A DNA stretch of 64,000 nt from Botrytis cinerea B05.10. Lineage: Eukaryota; Ascomycota; Leotiomycetes; Helotiales; Sclerotiniaceae. The notes under the pieces were generated by a model that worked only from the letters and a program-made list of their open reading frames with translations, did no database searches and was not told the origin of the DNA. Position numbers and translations under genes: made by a program. Location: contig NC_037314.1 of assembly GCF_000143535.2 (NCBI RefSeq), positions 1,302,001-1,366,000 of the forward strand, written 5' to 3'. Position 1 is the first letter of the stretch. Each line of letters opens with the position of its first letter. This document shows positions 36,616 to 48,829 of the stretch, one piece after another.

Positions 36616-39600
36616 TTAAATCGCACCACCACTCAGAACCTCCCTACCTAATACTTCCACCTCTCCACTATCCGCTGTTCTCCTCCTTTCCAGAACCCAT
36701 CTTTCACCTTTGATAGGATCGTCCTCTTTCATATAGCTAATCGACTCCGCGCTTGTTGTAGATTTATGTTGCTTGGTAAATGATGGTCTCCGAACCTTTT
36801 CAGCATCCCCTTCATGTTCATTCTCTGATGATACATCTCTCACTGCGGGTTTCCCTTGTTCCAATTCAGGTGACGATTGATTAGTATTCAAATTCCCCGC
36901 ATCGCCAATCCCACTCTCTATCGCCTCATTTACAAGACCAAATGCGCTACTCTTCCTGCGACTCCAAAGCGATTGTACAAGCGGTCCTGTAGCCACTGGA
37001 CTACCGCTCCCGTCAACACTCTTCGGACTAGCATTTCCATTTCCATTTCCATTACTACCCGAACTTTTCACACTAGCTTGACTCCCTCCCCATGCACGAC
37101 TTCTCAACTTCAACAATGCTTCCATGCTCATGTCCGAGCCCTTCTCATAACTTTCCGCAATCATCAACTGTGCCAAGCCCGGACTAACTATGGGAGAGCT
37201 GCCTGACGGCGCATGGAGATGTGAAATCGACATGAAAGAATTACGATTTGAATATTCCGAGCGCTCAGTGATAGGTGTGAGATTGGGTTCTCGAGACGCA
37301 ATTCTGCCGCTTTGACTTCTTATTATCCCATCCATTCCCCTTGGACCAAAATATCCACCATTTACGTACTCTGCAGAGCTAGCCGCAGGGTGTGAGTAAA
37401 ACCCAAATTCTTGACCATAAAACCCATCCTGGTCGTTTGCAAGCGCTTCTGCATTAGCAGCAGCGATGAATTCATCATCCTCTAATGCATCGTCATAATC
37501 AAAATCATCATCGTAAGACGGGGATAGATGTTCATACTGGGAAGAAGTATGGCCAGAATCGGTAACCAAACCAGGTTGATTTTCTTCGCGATCCGAATCG
37601 ATGTGAAATAGACTTTGTGTGCTGTCGCGTCGGAACTTGCCACTAGCAGCTGCACTGAAAGCAGCCGCTGCGAGGGACGCCTGATATTCAGCAAGCTTAT
37701 CTTGCGTTAAGGACTGAGTCATTAGTTGAATTGGAGCGGCATCTGAAGTTCTATTTTCAGAAAAAGATGGTTGTGGTGCTAAACCTCCAACTGGGCGATT
37801 GGTCGCTGGAGACAGTGGTGATAGTGTGTCCTCTTTAGCTTCCTCTACTGTGCCTGCAACATTGGTCGGGCCGACATTAGACCTTTGTGCAGCCATAAAT
37901 TGATCTTTTATTGGGCGTCCATATTCATCCGTATCGTTGTTGTCAAATAAAGACTCGTCAAAAACAACAGCATCTCTGTTCTCATCACCTTCTCCCTCCA
38001 GACCAATCATGCCATCATCAAAGTATAGGTCATCGTCATCAAGTCCTGCAACGTAAGGGAATGACGTTGACTTAGAGCTTTGTTGGTGGGTGACTTCCTC
38101 CTGTGATTCATTTGGAACCTCAGTGACTATACCAAGGCCCTGAGAATTTGATCCTGAGATTGATTTCCCTTCAGGCAGCTGCTTGTCTGGGAGGACCAAG
38201 TTGCCATCTGGGGAAACTGGCGTGAAGACAGAATTAGGAGGATCCGATGTAAGACAAGGCGAGTATTTCGTCATAGCGAAACCAATAACTTGCCCACTAG
38301 AATCTCGAGGTGTCGTCGCAGCTCCAGGAGTGTACGGACTCATAGGACTAGGTACGTGTGGCTGAAAAGTAAAGCCTGCAACACTTCCATCCAGTAGACC
38401 TGGCTGGGCTTCATTTTTAACGGGCGCGGTTTTTTCCATTTCTTGCTGCTCTTCCATTTCTTCTATCTCTTCCAAGCTAGTAGTGTTGATACCTGGTATT
38501 TCTTCCTCATATCCACCATCGAATCCTGCAAAAGCATCCTCTTCGTCATAATCAGCGTTGACACCCGGTATTCTCTCCTCCAGCCCATCATCATCCATCA
38601 TATCATCATAATTAAAGTCGTCATCCTCATCATAAATCTGTTGATCGTCGTTACTGTCCAACGTATTCTTCTTCTCCAATGCCTTCTGGCGATGTCTATC
38701 TTCCAGGAGGCGTTCCTGTTCGGCAGCTCCTATCATATCGAAACTGAACCTCGAAGATGTACTCTTCATATGTTTTGGAATGTCCTTTGCCGAAACGTCA
38801 GATACATTTCGTGCTCGACCACCATTTTTCGACGACGGACGTGGTTTAGGTGGAGTTGATGCCGGGTCAATTGATATACGTTTCGGTTCAACTGGGGCAG
38901 GAGTTTCGGCTTTGGGTAATACTGGAGGTCCAGCATCCGAGGAAAACCTTTGTGCGCTCAACCTCTTTAGATCCCCAGCTTGCAACTCATCATTTCCTTT
39001 AGACGCCGCACTTTGATCAACTGGTCTTTGCGTTTCTCGCGCATACATAGGCTTGGGTGCAGTGAGATCAGATAAGTCATTAGCCTTCCGTACATGAGGA
39101 CCAGCGGCGGGATATTGCTCCTCTTCAAAATTCTCCGTGAATACTGGTGTGTGATTTCCTGCTTTCTCGCTTGTTGCTGAATCCGCATAAGGACTCCTTT
39201 GAAACGGCCTGGTCCCATCTGCTGTACTGACATCATTATGAGAGACGTTCCGTCGTGGTCCCCTCGGAACACTAAAGTCGTGAACAACCGTACCTTTAAT
39301 TCGAGGATCGAAGCTATCATTCGAATTAAAGTTTGTCGTCAGTGACTCCGGTGTTAGTTGAGTTATCGCCTGGGAAGTTCTTCGTCGGGCCAGGAGAGCC
39401 ATGGGGTTTAACATCTTTAGCCTTCCTTTAGATGATTGTGTGGGAGGCGCTTCGAGGGTTGGAGAAGGGATTCGAGCACCCGTAGGTCGTCTCCCAGTTG
39501 ATTTGATATCTAGATCTGGAGTCATCGGCCCAAAAAACTTTTTTGTATTCGAATCGTAAACGGCGTTGGATTGTGATCTAGAATGATCAGATCCAGCATT

Positions 39601-40023
39601 TCTGGTTGGCACCGGTCCTGCATTTTCCGCAGATTCAGGCCTTTGATTGCTCGCAGATAATGGCGATTTCTGGCTGCTTCCTAACTCCGAGCCTCCTTTC
39701 TGTCCATTATTAAGTTTCGCATCTCCCCAGCTCTGCCCTCTTGGATCATGGCCATGCGAAGTAGTCTTCCCAGTAAAACTCAAATTCTCAAATGTATTTC
39801 CGTACCCCGCGCTCGAAACTCGCGCGACTGGAGGTAAGAAGGGAGGAGAGGAGATTGGCGACGATTCGTCGTCGAATCTAGCATCATGAGGTCGTGGAGG
39901 ATGGCCATGGTCTGGACGCGCTGGCGGTTCAAAACTAGGCACTTCTGGAATCGGGGATGAAGGAGTCGATGCAATGCGCCGGTGAGGTCGTAAATAAGAG
40001 AACATCTTGTCGTGGGAGCTCAT
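36616..40023 (-). CDS. Large acidic, disordered conserved fungal protein
   Basis: A single 1135-residue exon, starting at the ATG 40023. The N-terminal 200 residues are Ser/Pro-rich. A basic conserved-looking patch, GRLKMLNPMALLARRRTS, is near residues 200-220, followed by a HDFSVPRGPRR run near 248-260. Between about 440 and 520 lies a strongly acidic zone (several Asp/Glu runs), and another is near 850-870. A C-terminal third has the QSLWSRRKSSAFG element and ends in an Arg-rich WVLERRRTADSG stretch. There are no membrane spans or catalytic motifs. This architecture fits a phosphorylated scaffold or regulator, but the function is not known to me. The absence of stop codons over 3.4 kb and a balanced composition support it being real. 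Confidence 0.85.
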   Translation of the reverse strand: MSSHDKMFSYLRPHRRIASTPSSPIPEVPSFEPPARPDHGHPPRPHDARFDDESSPISSPPFLPPVARVSSAGYGNTFENLSFTGKTTSHGHDPRGQSWGDAKLNNGQKGGSELGSSQKSPLSASNQRPESAENAGPVPTRNAGSDHSRSQSNAVYDSNTKKFFGPMTPDLDIKSTGRRPTGARIPSPTLEAPPTQSSKGRLKMLNPMALLARRRTSQAITQLTPESLTTNFNSNDSFDPRIKGTVVHDFSVPRGPRRNVSHNDVSTADGTRPFQRSPYADSATSEKAGNHTPVFTENFEEEQYPAAGPHVRKANDLSDLTAPKPMYARETQRPVDQSAASKGNDELQAGDLKRLSAQRFSSDAGPPVLPKAETPAPVEPKRISIDPASTPPKPRPSSKNGGRARNVSDVSAKDIPKHMKSTSSRFSFDMIGAAEQERLLEDRHRQKALEKKNTLDSNDDQQIYDEDDDFNYDDMMDDDGLEERIPGVNADYDEEDAFAGFDGGYEEEIPGINTTSLEEIEEMEEQQEMEKTAPVKNEAQPGLLDGSVAGFTFQPHVPSPMSPYTPGAATTPRDSSGQVIGFAMTKYSPCLTSDPPNSVFTPVSPDGNLVLPDKQLPEGKSISGSNSQGLGIVTEVPNESQEEVTHQQSSKSTSFPYVAGLDDDDLYFDDGMIGLEGEGDENRDAVVFDESLFDNNDTDEYGRPIKDQFMAAQRSNVGPTNVAGTVEEAKEDTLSPLSPATNRPVGGLAPQPSFSENRTSDAAPIQLMTQSLTQDKLAEYQASLAAAAFSAAASGKFRRDSTQSLFHIDSDREENQPGLVTDSGHTSSQYEHLSPSYDDDFDYDDALEDDEFIAAANAEALANDQDGFYGQEFGFYSHPAASSAEYVNGGYFGPRGMDGIIRSQSGRIASREPNLTPITERSEYSNRNSFMSISHLHAPSGSSPIVSPGLAQLMIAESYEKGSDMSMEALLKLRSRAWGGSQASVKSSGSNGNGNGNASPKSVDGSGSPVATGPLVQSLWSRRKSSAFGLVNEAIESGIGDAGNLNTNQSSPELEQGKPAVRDVSSENEHEGDAEKVRRPSFTKQHKSTTSAESISYMKEDDPIKGERWVLERRRTADSGEVEVLGREVLSGGAI

Positions 40024-41342
40024 GCAAGAATAAGCAAGGTCGGCGAGTTCTTTTTCAGCGGATTCTCGACAATACCTTTAGGTTCAATTATTTAAGCTTT
40101 TCACGTTCATCGTTGTTGATCGCATAGGTGAGTTGCTGGCTGGTCGCAGAAGATAGAGTTTGTTGGATAAAATCGATTATATACTTATGGATATACTGCG
40201 CAAAGCAAGTACTACAGGATGGGAAAGATTCGATTGGATTAGATCGGATTGGATCGAAGTGAATGAAGGGGCAAGGTTTCGGCTGGTGAAGATTTAGGAA
40301 GTGGTTTGCAAATTATAAATTGTAGGCTTTTGTGACGTCTTCTCTCCCAAATTCGGTTTTGGGGAAGCCTATTTCGTTAACCCTGGATTTAGGTTTCAGA
40401 GGCCTGCCGTGCAATCTCACACAGGATGGATGCAGAGTCAAATCGATCAGATGCGACGGTAGACTGGTAGGTGCATCGCGAGATGAAGAAAAAGATGGAA
40501 GAGAAGAAAAAGAAGAAAAATGCATAAAAAATAGATATATAAACGATATATAAACGATGTATAAACGATAGTTATATAAACGATATATATATAAACGATA
40601 TGTACATTTGACGTGCTTGCTCGAGATAAAATGAGCTTACGAAAGAAAAAGATGTGCCGAGCATCTATTACCTATTACCTATCTAAATATCTAAATATCT
40701 ATCTATCTATAGCTCCATCTCATCTCCTGGTACTCACTTACTCATAAAGAAGCAGGCCCCATCTATCTCTGATGCCAACCTTGAAAATACGCTCTATGCG
40801 TGTAATTTGCACCTACAATGCACTCTAACCTTATACTTGCACCACGCAATAATGGATACTCTGTAAGGAACATTACCTACATATGTTACCGATGTCGCCA
40901 TTGAAGAAGCGGCCTCGTACCAAGTGCAGCCGTGCTTGTTAGATAGGTACACCAGTACGTACCACACTTATCAACATGCATATTTGGTGGCTAACTCTAA
41001 TCACTTATTAGTGTCTCCAGCACTTCAGCTTCAACATATATATCAACACTGTAAACGCCTCAAATTCTTTCGTAAAACCATACCACTATAGATCTTTTTC
41101 GCTGCTAAGAATAAAAATAAGAATAATGTGTTATACATAAATAGCTATCCCATCTTTCTCAAGCCCTTCCTCTACCGATTAAGTCTCGACAGGTTGTCAA
41201 GTCATTTTCTCTTCATGCCTGGATAGTGACGCCCGGCTATACTTTATCTCCCAAAACGCCTGTTTCGACAAGCCTATCGAACTATCTGCATACCCTTTAA
41301 TACCCTGCCCTGCCCTGCCCTATCATATCAATACAAGTTTAG
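40024..41342. other. Promoter of the acidic protein gene and 3' flank of IES1
   Basis: About 1.3 kb without genes. It includes an AT-rich minisatellite (listed separately) and a TCTAAATA/TCTATCTA microsatellite near 40681-40710. The first about 250 bp should hold the acidic-protein promoter. Confidence 0.45.
40528..40610. repeat. AT-rich minisatellite (TATATAAACGA units)
   Basis: About six imperfect copies of an 11-16 bp unit built on TATAAACGATA occur in tandem, with expansion of TA steps in the longer copies. Confidence 0.75.
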
Positions 41343-43543
41343 CTAATCCACATCCATTCCCGTATCGCTAGCTTCTATCTCGGTTTCGTCTCCACCAATT
41401 CCTAATAGAGATTTCTCCATCGGATCAAGGCCATCCTCGTCATCATCAGAAACCAAACCCAAAAGCTCCTTATCCATATCATCAAGATCATCATCCCCCC
41501 CTTCCTGTACAGTTACATGCCCATTTGCCTGGCGTTTCGGGTTAAGAATAACTGTCTCTTCTGGCTCGTCTTCGGTTTCATCGCTATCTCGTGCGCGATG
41601 GCCATTGATGCCATTGCTTGTCAAGATGCGGTTGGTGCCAATAACTCCAAGATTCAAGCCCTTCTGACCATCCCAACGATCGAGTCTTCTCCCAGCACGT
41701 CGAAAAGCAGCTGCATACGCCGACACTTCTTCTCCAAAATCATCCTCTTCAGCTTCGAGCTGAACTAGACCACCAAATCCTCGTTCTTTAAATGGGTAAG
41801 GATTTCTGTGATAGGTGTCGTCCTCACTGTCGCTGAATGGATCTGACATTGCGTTCACCCTCTGGTATGCGCGAGCAAAAACGCCTTGCTGCTTACGCAA
41901 CTTTCTCGCTGAGTGATGTGCCTTTCTGATACCACGACTTAGAATATAATCGACTCGCTGGTTCCGGTTCCGTTCTACTGCGATTTGATGTGCAGTGAGC
42001 GGTCGATGTCGCCTGGAAAGAGTAGCTGGCACCTCTGGCGCTGGAGATGAACCTTCACCATTCTTTCCGCCTCGGTACCTAGAACCTGCATTAAGAACAC
42101 TGTTAATACGCATGTTGCTGGAACTAAAGGCTCGAGGGGGCGGGGTTGAGCGTGTGCTGTCAAGATCGGAGTCGTGTCTGGGGCGAATCTTACTAATCAA
42201 ACTAGCAGGAGTTCCAACTACATCATCATAACGAGGCCGAACACGACTCATAATAGTAGATGAATTGGAAGCCTCATCGAGAGGCAGGTTGAGCTTCGGC
42301 TTAGGACCGCGCTTTGGAGGACCATTTTCTGCTTGGAAAGCGATTTGATCTGCTTCAATGATACGTTTGCGCTCGCGCATCTTAGTATGACCATACTCTA
42401 GCTCTTCTTCTGTATCCACGTTCTCCAATGCTTCTTCTTCTTCCGTCATATCTTGTAGTCGTGGAACACCTTGATTTCTGACATCGGTATCATAATCTAC
42501 GCCAGACCCAAATGGATTCTCATCTGCCCCTTCTTCCGTGAAATCAGACTCGAGATAGAACCACATCAACCACAAGAACGCCTTAGCCCTTGATTTGCTG
42601 GTAATTTGAGTGTTCATGATGAGATCATAAAATTCACGGGTGGTAGGGAAATGCAATTCCGTAACCTTCGTGGCATGGTTCGTAAGAACAAAGATAAGAT
42701 TGACTGGGTTTGTTCGGGGTATTGGTGTTGATTTGATCTTTTCCAATGTGCCAGGTTCAGGACGATCCTCGGATGCGCCCTTCAGTATGGATTTGAGTCG
42801 AGGTGCATCTTGAAGCTGTTTGTAAGAGTTTGGATCCTGTCGGGCTTGCAGAGATGGAATGGCGTGATAGGTGCGAAGTTGTGCTCGCATCTCTGGAAAG
42901 ACTAAAACTTTATTAATATGCGAAGATACGAAGAAGATGATTACTCACAATTCAAAGTGGTATTCATGCGACCGAGGTTAACCAAAAGGCACACCATTGC
43001 CATGTTCTTTGCGGGCTCATGTTCGCTCAGCAATTTATCCCTCAAGATTTTACTCGTCTTACTACTCCTCGCCATCGTATCGATATAGAGGTCTGCGAAG
43101 GTCTGTTTCGGCAGGGTATCATCGTAACCGTTAGTGAACACGGCGTTGTCGTCCTCAAAGATGAGTTTCAGAAAATCGTATTGGATGTCCTTTCTCCATA
43201 GAGGCTCTCCGTCATCCTTCTTCAGGTGACGGACCTTATTATTCTGCGGTCCAAGATTTCCTTGCATAGTAGAGGGTTGATCTTTCGCCGATTTATTACG
43301 TGAGCGCGACGACGTATTGCCAGCAGGCGTGGCTGAAGTGTTATCGGGGATGGGTGTTCTGCGTTCCTCGTCTTCCGTCGCTAGATCGTTTGTTGGTTTC
43401 GTCGTTGCTGATGGAGTGTTTTGGGGGGAGTTGGTATTAGTAGTAACATTCTTTGAGGGCGAGGCTTTTGAGTTTGAACGAGTTGGTGATACATCCTCCT
43501 TGTCGGAAGCGACAGTGACGACTGGATCTTGTAAATCTGCCAT
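41343..43543 (-). CDS. IES1: INO80 chromatin remodelling complex subunit Ies1
   Basis: Two exons (43543-42949, 42901-41343) give about 717 residues. The acceptor is the upstream TTTTAG at 42904-42902, not the nearer CCAG, because only that choice avoids an in-frame stop and yields LNFFPEMRAQLRTYHAIPSLQ. The conserved fungal Ies1 core begins with HLKKDDGEPLWRKDIQYDFL and continues through FADLYIDTMARSSKTSKIL to the AFLWLMWFYLE segment (about 105-330). The rest is acidic or basic disordered sequence. In yeast Ies1 is a subunit of the fungal-specific part of INO80, which slides and edits nucleosomes. The N-terminus (Ser/Thr/Asn-rich) is expected to be flexible. Confidence 0.88.
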
Positions 43544-45608
43544 TTTCCGTCGCTACTGCATAGAACCGAATAGTATGGGAAGAGTGATCCAAGCAAAAGT
43601 AGCAGCAAAGGCAGAGGCAAAGGCAATGGTATCGACAAAACAATAGATGTTGGAATCGAAATCTTCCAGATTTAATTATTATTGAAATTAATATTCGAAT
43701 CGAAATAGGCTGAATTAAAATGGAATATTGATGGAAAAAGATTCCAGTGGCAAATTGATCCAAGACCCAAGATCCGGGATAAAAGATAGTTAAAATTGAA
43801 ATTGATTGACAGATGTTGGTTGATGGAAATTGAAGCTTCGAACTTCTATACTCTGGATGCTACATTTTGACTTGTTCAGATGGGAGTTAGGTAGCTTTGT
43901 TGTAGTATTAGGTCATTAGCTGTGAATTGGCAGTACCATAGCAGAGTAGAGGAGAGTAGAGAAACCATGCATCTGTGGTCTTTGTGGGTCAACGTATGAG
44001 CTCCAGTACGATTAGCGGAGTGTATCAAAGGATTCGTGAAAGATTGCCTAGGCGAGGTAGCATGTGTGAATACCTGTTCCGTTCTATTCCATGCTATCTC
44101 ATTCCAATCTAGAAATCTGCGTATCTGCACTGATCTGTCCCAGTCTCTTCTTGGCTTTCACTATTACTCACCTTACGCACGCAGTCCCCCCTCGCTACCA
44201 ACTGAAAGGAGTATGGCAGGCCCGGCCCCGCCTAGTACACATTGCCTACACCACCACCTTACATCCCTAGCGATCCTTTACGATGGGAGCATCAGCTGAA
44301 ACTTCGTCACGGCTGCTGTCTAGACTCTGCAGACGATCGGGCATGCATTTGATCGAACGACCTAGTAAGTAGCTACCCGGCATCCTATGCACTGCACCTA
44401 CCACAATCTGGCGTTAGAGTGCCCGTTCCACGCCTTACCATCCATCCTCATCATCAACAATCAAGCGCTTCCCAAATCTAGACATAAGGTTAATGAATCC
44501 TCTCGTTCGCCAATATCCTAGAAAACAAGAACCGCTAATCCCCAAAAGTGTGAAGAGTTCCTATTTCGCCACGGTGAATCTTCCTTCCACCATCTATGCC
44601 CTGTGCAAGACATCCAAAAATGCAGCAGTCCACTTCCTGAGGATCCGATCCAAGGCATATCCGTTCTCCACACGAACGATACGAGAACTGCCGTTAAGCT
44701 CTCATCTCGTTTGTTTTCCTATCTGGAATGCTTATCTACTTTAAATTTTCGGCTGAGTGAGATGCGCAACAGAATCAGTCATATCTGGTCGCACGACATA
44801 TCAACTTCACCAAAGCACAGCCTCGGACGTTTATTCCCCCCCCCCCCCCCCCCCCCCCCCACCAATCCTGGTGATAAATGACTTGACAGATTCCAACAAT
44901 CATACTTTCCTTTCTAACCGACGTATTCATTGCGAACTTCCTTGTCATTCCGTGAATTTCGCATCTTCCGCAGGGTGGTAGTCATATCGTTAAGTACTAG
45001 CTTGCCAATGATTACATTAACATTCATGACTAGCATCCATGAGACAACCATACGGTGGCTTCATCAGGGGTTAGCGAGTGCAGTGTTACCAGGCGCCTAC
45101 AATCTCACAAATTCCATGTTTTTTCAAAGGCTTATGTCAAGGTTTTTATATTGGAGGAAATCTATAGAAGTGTAAAGATACAAAGTGAGCTGAATATACA
45201 AATTCAACTCTGGATACTGGAGCCACGCGAAAGTAAGCACCATAAAACATAAGAAATCTGGTATTACATGAAAACAGGCATCAATTAATTTCTGCCGGAA
45301 AGGAAAAAGCTGAAACTGAAATGAAAGAAAGGTAGTAACAAATTGCGTAAATGTCATGAGATCGAGGAATGGTGTCGTTAAATCTATCCTCCTTTTCGTT
45401 GCTTGTCCGCCGGGTGTATCGATAAAGATGAGCTCTTCAATGAAGGTGGAGAATAAATAGAAAAGGTCTAAGAATTTCATACAGCGAGTGACTCAGGCTA
45501 CAAAAGCAGCCTGAAAATCCTTCGAGGTCATGAAATATAATTAGGTCGTTCCGGGTCGCACACCGTCGTGACTTTTACCCAGTGACCAGTTGAGTCATAT
45601 TGGTTTGA
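43544..45608. other. Intergenic region containing a 25-nt poly-C tract
   Basis: About 2 kb, no gene supported. The homopolymer C run at 44836-44860 is the main landmark. Small open frames around it (including one reading Pro-rich through the C tract) are artefacts of the repeat. Confidence 0.45.
44836..44860. repeat. Homopolymer C(25) tract
   Basis: Twenty-five consecutive C residues. Long G/C homopolymers are rare in fungal intergenic DNA; exact length may be a sequencing estimate. Confidence 0.9.
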
Positions 45609-46164
45609 TCAATAACCTGAAGTTCCGCTACCACTGCCAGCTGCACTCCCATAATCGTAATAGGCTCGATCATCCTCATAGGAAGCCGCTTCTTCTCTGT
45701 AATAACCTTCCGCTTCATAGGCTGCGTCGGGGTTTCCATAATAGCTTGCCTCGTCGTCTGGCCGAGACCCGTGTCTAGATGCATCCTCTTGAGCTCTGCC
45801 TTTCGAAACAACATGCTTCATAGAGACAGAGCCCCATGGAGAGCCACCGGCGTCGGCAGTGTCATAGTATACATCATTCGAGTCAGCTGTGTGATAAGAA
45901 TGGCCTGCGTGGGCACGGTTCTCATCATCTCGGTCCTGACGCTCTTTGTCGGCCTTAGTCTTATCACCTACAATCTATTAGTCACTTGCTGAAACTTGAG
46001 CGATACGATGATAACTTACGGAACTTTCTCTGTGCTAACCTATTCTGCACCCTTCTTCGCTCTTCTGGATCTGTGATACCAGACCAATCGTCTTGCTTTG
46101 GCTTTGACTTCCCAGAAGAAGAGCTTTTTCCCTTGCTAGATGAAGATCGATGGGAAGAAGACAT
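45609..46164 (-). CDS. bZIP-type basic-region protein without an evident leucine zipper
   Basis: Two exons (46164-46020, 45967-45609) give about 167 residues. Residues 31-49 carry the bZIP basic region: PEERRRVQNRLAQRKFR, with the N-x7-R spacing (Asn41 to Arg49) that contacts DNA. The intron splits the codon of the last Arg. Where the leucine heptads should follow, the sequence is charged and Leu-poor (DKTKADKERQDRDDENRAH). The C-terminal half is Tyr/Glu/Asp-rich with YYGNPDAAYEAEGYY and a Gly/Ser tail. Many short fungal proteins share this DPEERRR-NRLAQRK signature. It may need a partner to dimerise, or it may not bind DNA classically. The intron choice is supported by donor GTAAGT and acceptor TTGTAG. 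Confidence 0.8.
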
Positions 46165-48829
46165 TTTGGGTTCCGTCTTAGATATCGATTCCAGATTTAA
46201 CTCTAAGTTGTAGATTTGATTGCGGTCAGGATCTTCGCTTGTGATGCAAGGAACTTCAGATACTTCTTTTTGTTTGACAGAAGTTTCGATATGCTCTGAC
46301 TTATATGTGTCGGCTCTTGTAATGTTCAGAAACTGATTGAGTGAACAGAAAATAGCGTACTGGCATCAACAGCAGAACTTTGTACTTTCGCTGAGATCTC
46401 CTACAACTAGACTTCAATGATAATGTGATGAAGATGATCACCGCGCTGTATAAATTGGCTTGATAAATGTATGCGGTGCTTGAGACGCGGAAAATGTAGA
46501 GCAACGAGTGAAGAAGTAGAGAAGAATGTTGCAGCTTTCTTGATATCATAAAAAGATGATTGATGGTGATGATGAGCTGATGGTTATTTGGTCAAAGGAA
46601 ACTTCCTACTTTATAGAAACCATACAGCGGCGCGGAGGGCAGATTTAATGATCCCTTTTGGATATCAACAGATATATAAAGATCTCCATAAGCATACTGT
46701 CAGAAAAAAAGCAGACCAAGAGTGGATGGAATGTCAAATAGGAGCACTGCCTCCAGACGGATCATAGATGTGACCGCCACGAAAACGTGACTGACTATAG
46801 GTGGATAAAGTAGGATATGACTGAACGAGCTATCGAGAAGGTCCCCGTTCCTCTAAGGCAGCCTCACCTAAATTGGACTACAACCTGATCCAACCTGGTC
46901 CAGTGATTGGACTAAGTGTGCATGTGACCTTGTATAGAGAAACTCCTCCAAATATGGGACGACGAGATGGGAAATACGAAACGAGATAGGGAGGATGATG
47001 AATCTAGGATCATGGTGATAGTGGAGCCTCAAACCGATGAGATAATAGCCTTGTGGTGTGGTGGGGGCCATCCATTCTGAGAGGAAGATGGGAGGAATTA
47101 AGAGGAATCCTTCATTGCGGCATTTCCGTTTTCGACCGTTTTCCATCGAAAAATTCTATGATTAAGCTTGGATAGACCAAAACTTGCGGTTTTTGTTCTC
47201 GCCCTGAATGCCGAGAACAAGAGGATAATCAGAAAGCCACTTGTGGAAATGGTAGCGAGTATGCATTGTTTTTTCGAAGATGTTCAGGCAGAGGTTCGGT
47301 TCCTGCATGGACTCGTTTAGACTTGGCTAGGCTGGACAAGGGGTCAATTCGATGGGAGATCAGGCAGACAAGTCCCATGTAAAAAAAACTTCACGATCAA
47401 TGGAAAGACTCATCTAGGTACGGTCAGTACATCAAGTACACTTGTTCTGCAAATGTACCATCTGGGTATCCCTTTCTGAAATTGGTACTATGAGCATGTC
47501 GGCGATACATCACGAATCAGTTCACCGGACTCGTCAGCTTTTTCTTCTTTAGACGGGCATGGACATCGTCGTATGCAGACCTCAGCGACACTCCCAGAAG
47601 TTCTTTCATGCATTGCGCCGTACGGTCACTTACAATTCTGATCACTTGTTCTGAGATGAGATGACGCACACACCCATTGCCATGTCGATTATGTGACTCG
47701 GGACCCGTCAATGGCTAAACGACGTCGTTGTGAAAATGCTTGCTAAGTCAAACCAAGCTTGAGGAGCCACTATCCGCTCAATGAGTATGGAGAACGAGAA
47801 AAACATCAGATGATAACACACCAAAGAGCCTTGCGGTGCCAAAGGGGCACAGATTGGTACACATTTGCCTTCGCTCCTGCACAGAATGAACAACCTTTTG
47901 CTACGTCGTAGATGAGTGTGGGATTGGTATTGGCTTAGTAACATTGCTTCTGATTGTTTTGAGGTATTCCCGAGATCTCCAATGCGAGTCCCGGCTGACG
48001 GGTCAGTGCAAGCTGGAGTCTAGTTAATTGCTGACCTACCTACGATGTGTTCTTGCTAACGATTGCAAGTGGGTTTTGCATACATGATTTATGGGATGAA
48101 CTATCGACATGGGTTGTGCAGGTAAGACATCTAGCGAGATACAGAATAGTAATCTGGTGCAAAGATCCTCCGGCCTTGCAGGAAATGTCCCAGCACAGCC
48201 AGGCCCTGGCGTCATCCACAACTATAATATCAACCAATACACCTTCATTCATCGCATGTAAAAGAGAAAGAATTCTGGATACTTGAAGCAGCGGGCAAAA
48301 GTCACTGAGTATGTGGTATCGGGCACATTTAGCGCAATTGCTACAATGGGAGGAGTACGAGGAAGGGACCACGAGCGAGCTTACGAGGGCTGCGTCCGGG
48401 GAATCGTGAAATAAGACACCATGTATTCCGATCCCGGACAGGAATCGCTAGATTTTCGAGAAATCTTGATCAAGGCTAGTATACGAAAAAGCATTGAGGG
48501 AAATCTGTAACAATTGAGGTATTTCGGCCAAAGGCGGACGGGAATCGCGTCAAGTTGACGTTTACGCCGCGGAACTGTAATCTCACGTGGCCCTAGTGCC
48601 GACCTCACCCGTGTAAACTACCAACCGGAATTCAGGATTTCGAGTTAAAATATAGCTTCAACATGTTTGTGTTGATCTGCAGCCTTGAGAGATATATCTT
48701 CTAGAAGGCTATAACCTGTGGATGAAGATCCCAGAATTATCACAGCAGAGCCACCTCCTCCTCACGCATCCATGCACAGCCTCTAATATAATCTTACATG
48801 AACGACAAGACTGACAATCTACTCAATTC
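46165..48829. other. Gene-poor intergenic region
   Basis: About 2.7 kb, upstream of the bZIP-like gene and downstream of mS41. It has only short open frames with no family resemblance. No repeats of note were seen. Confidence 0.45.

Noticed and set aside
44603..44881. Pro-rich open frame through the poly-C tract
   Set aside because: The frame stays open only because of the homopolymer; no start context or conservation signal.
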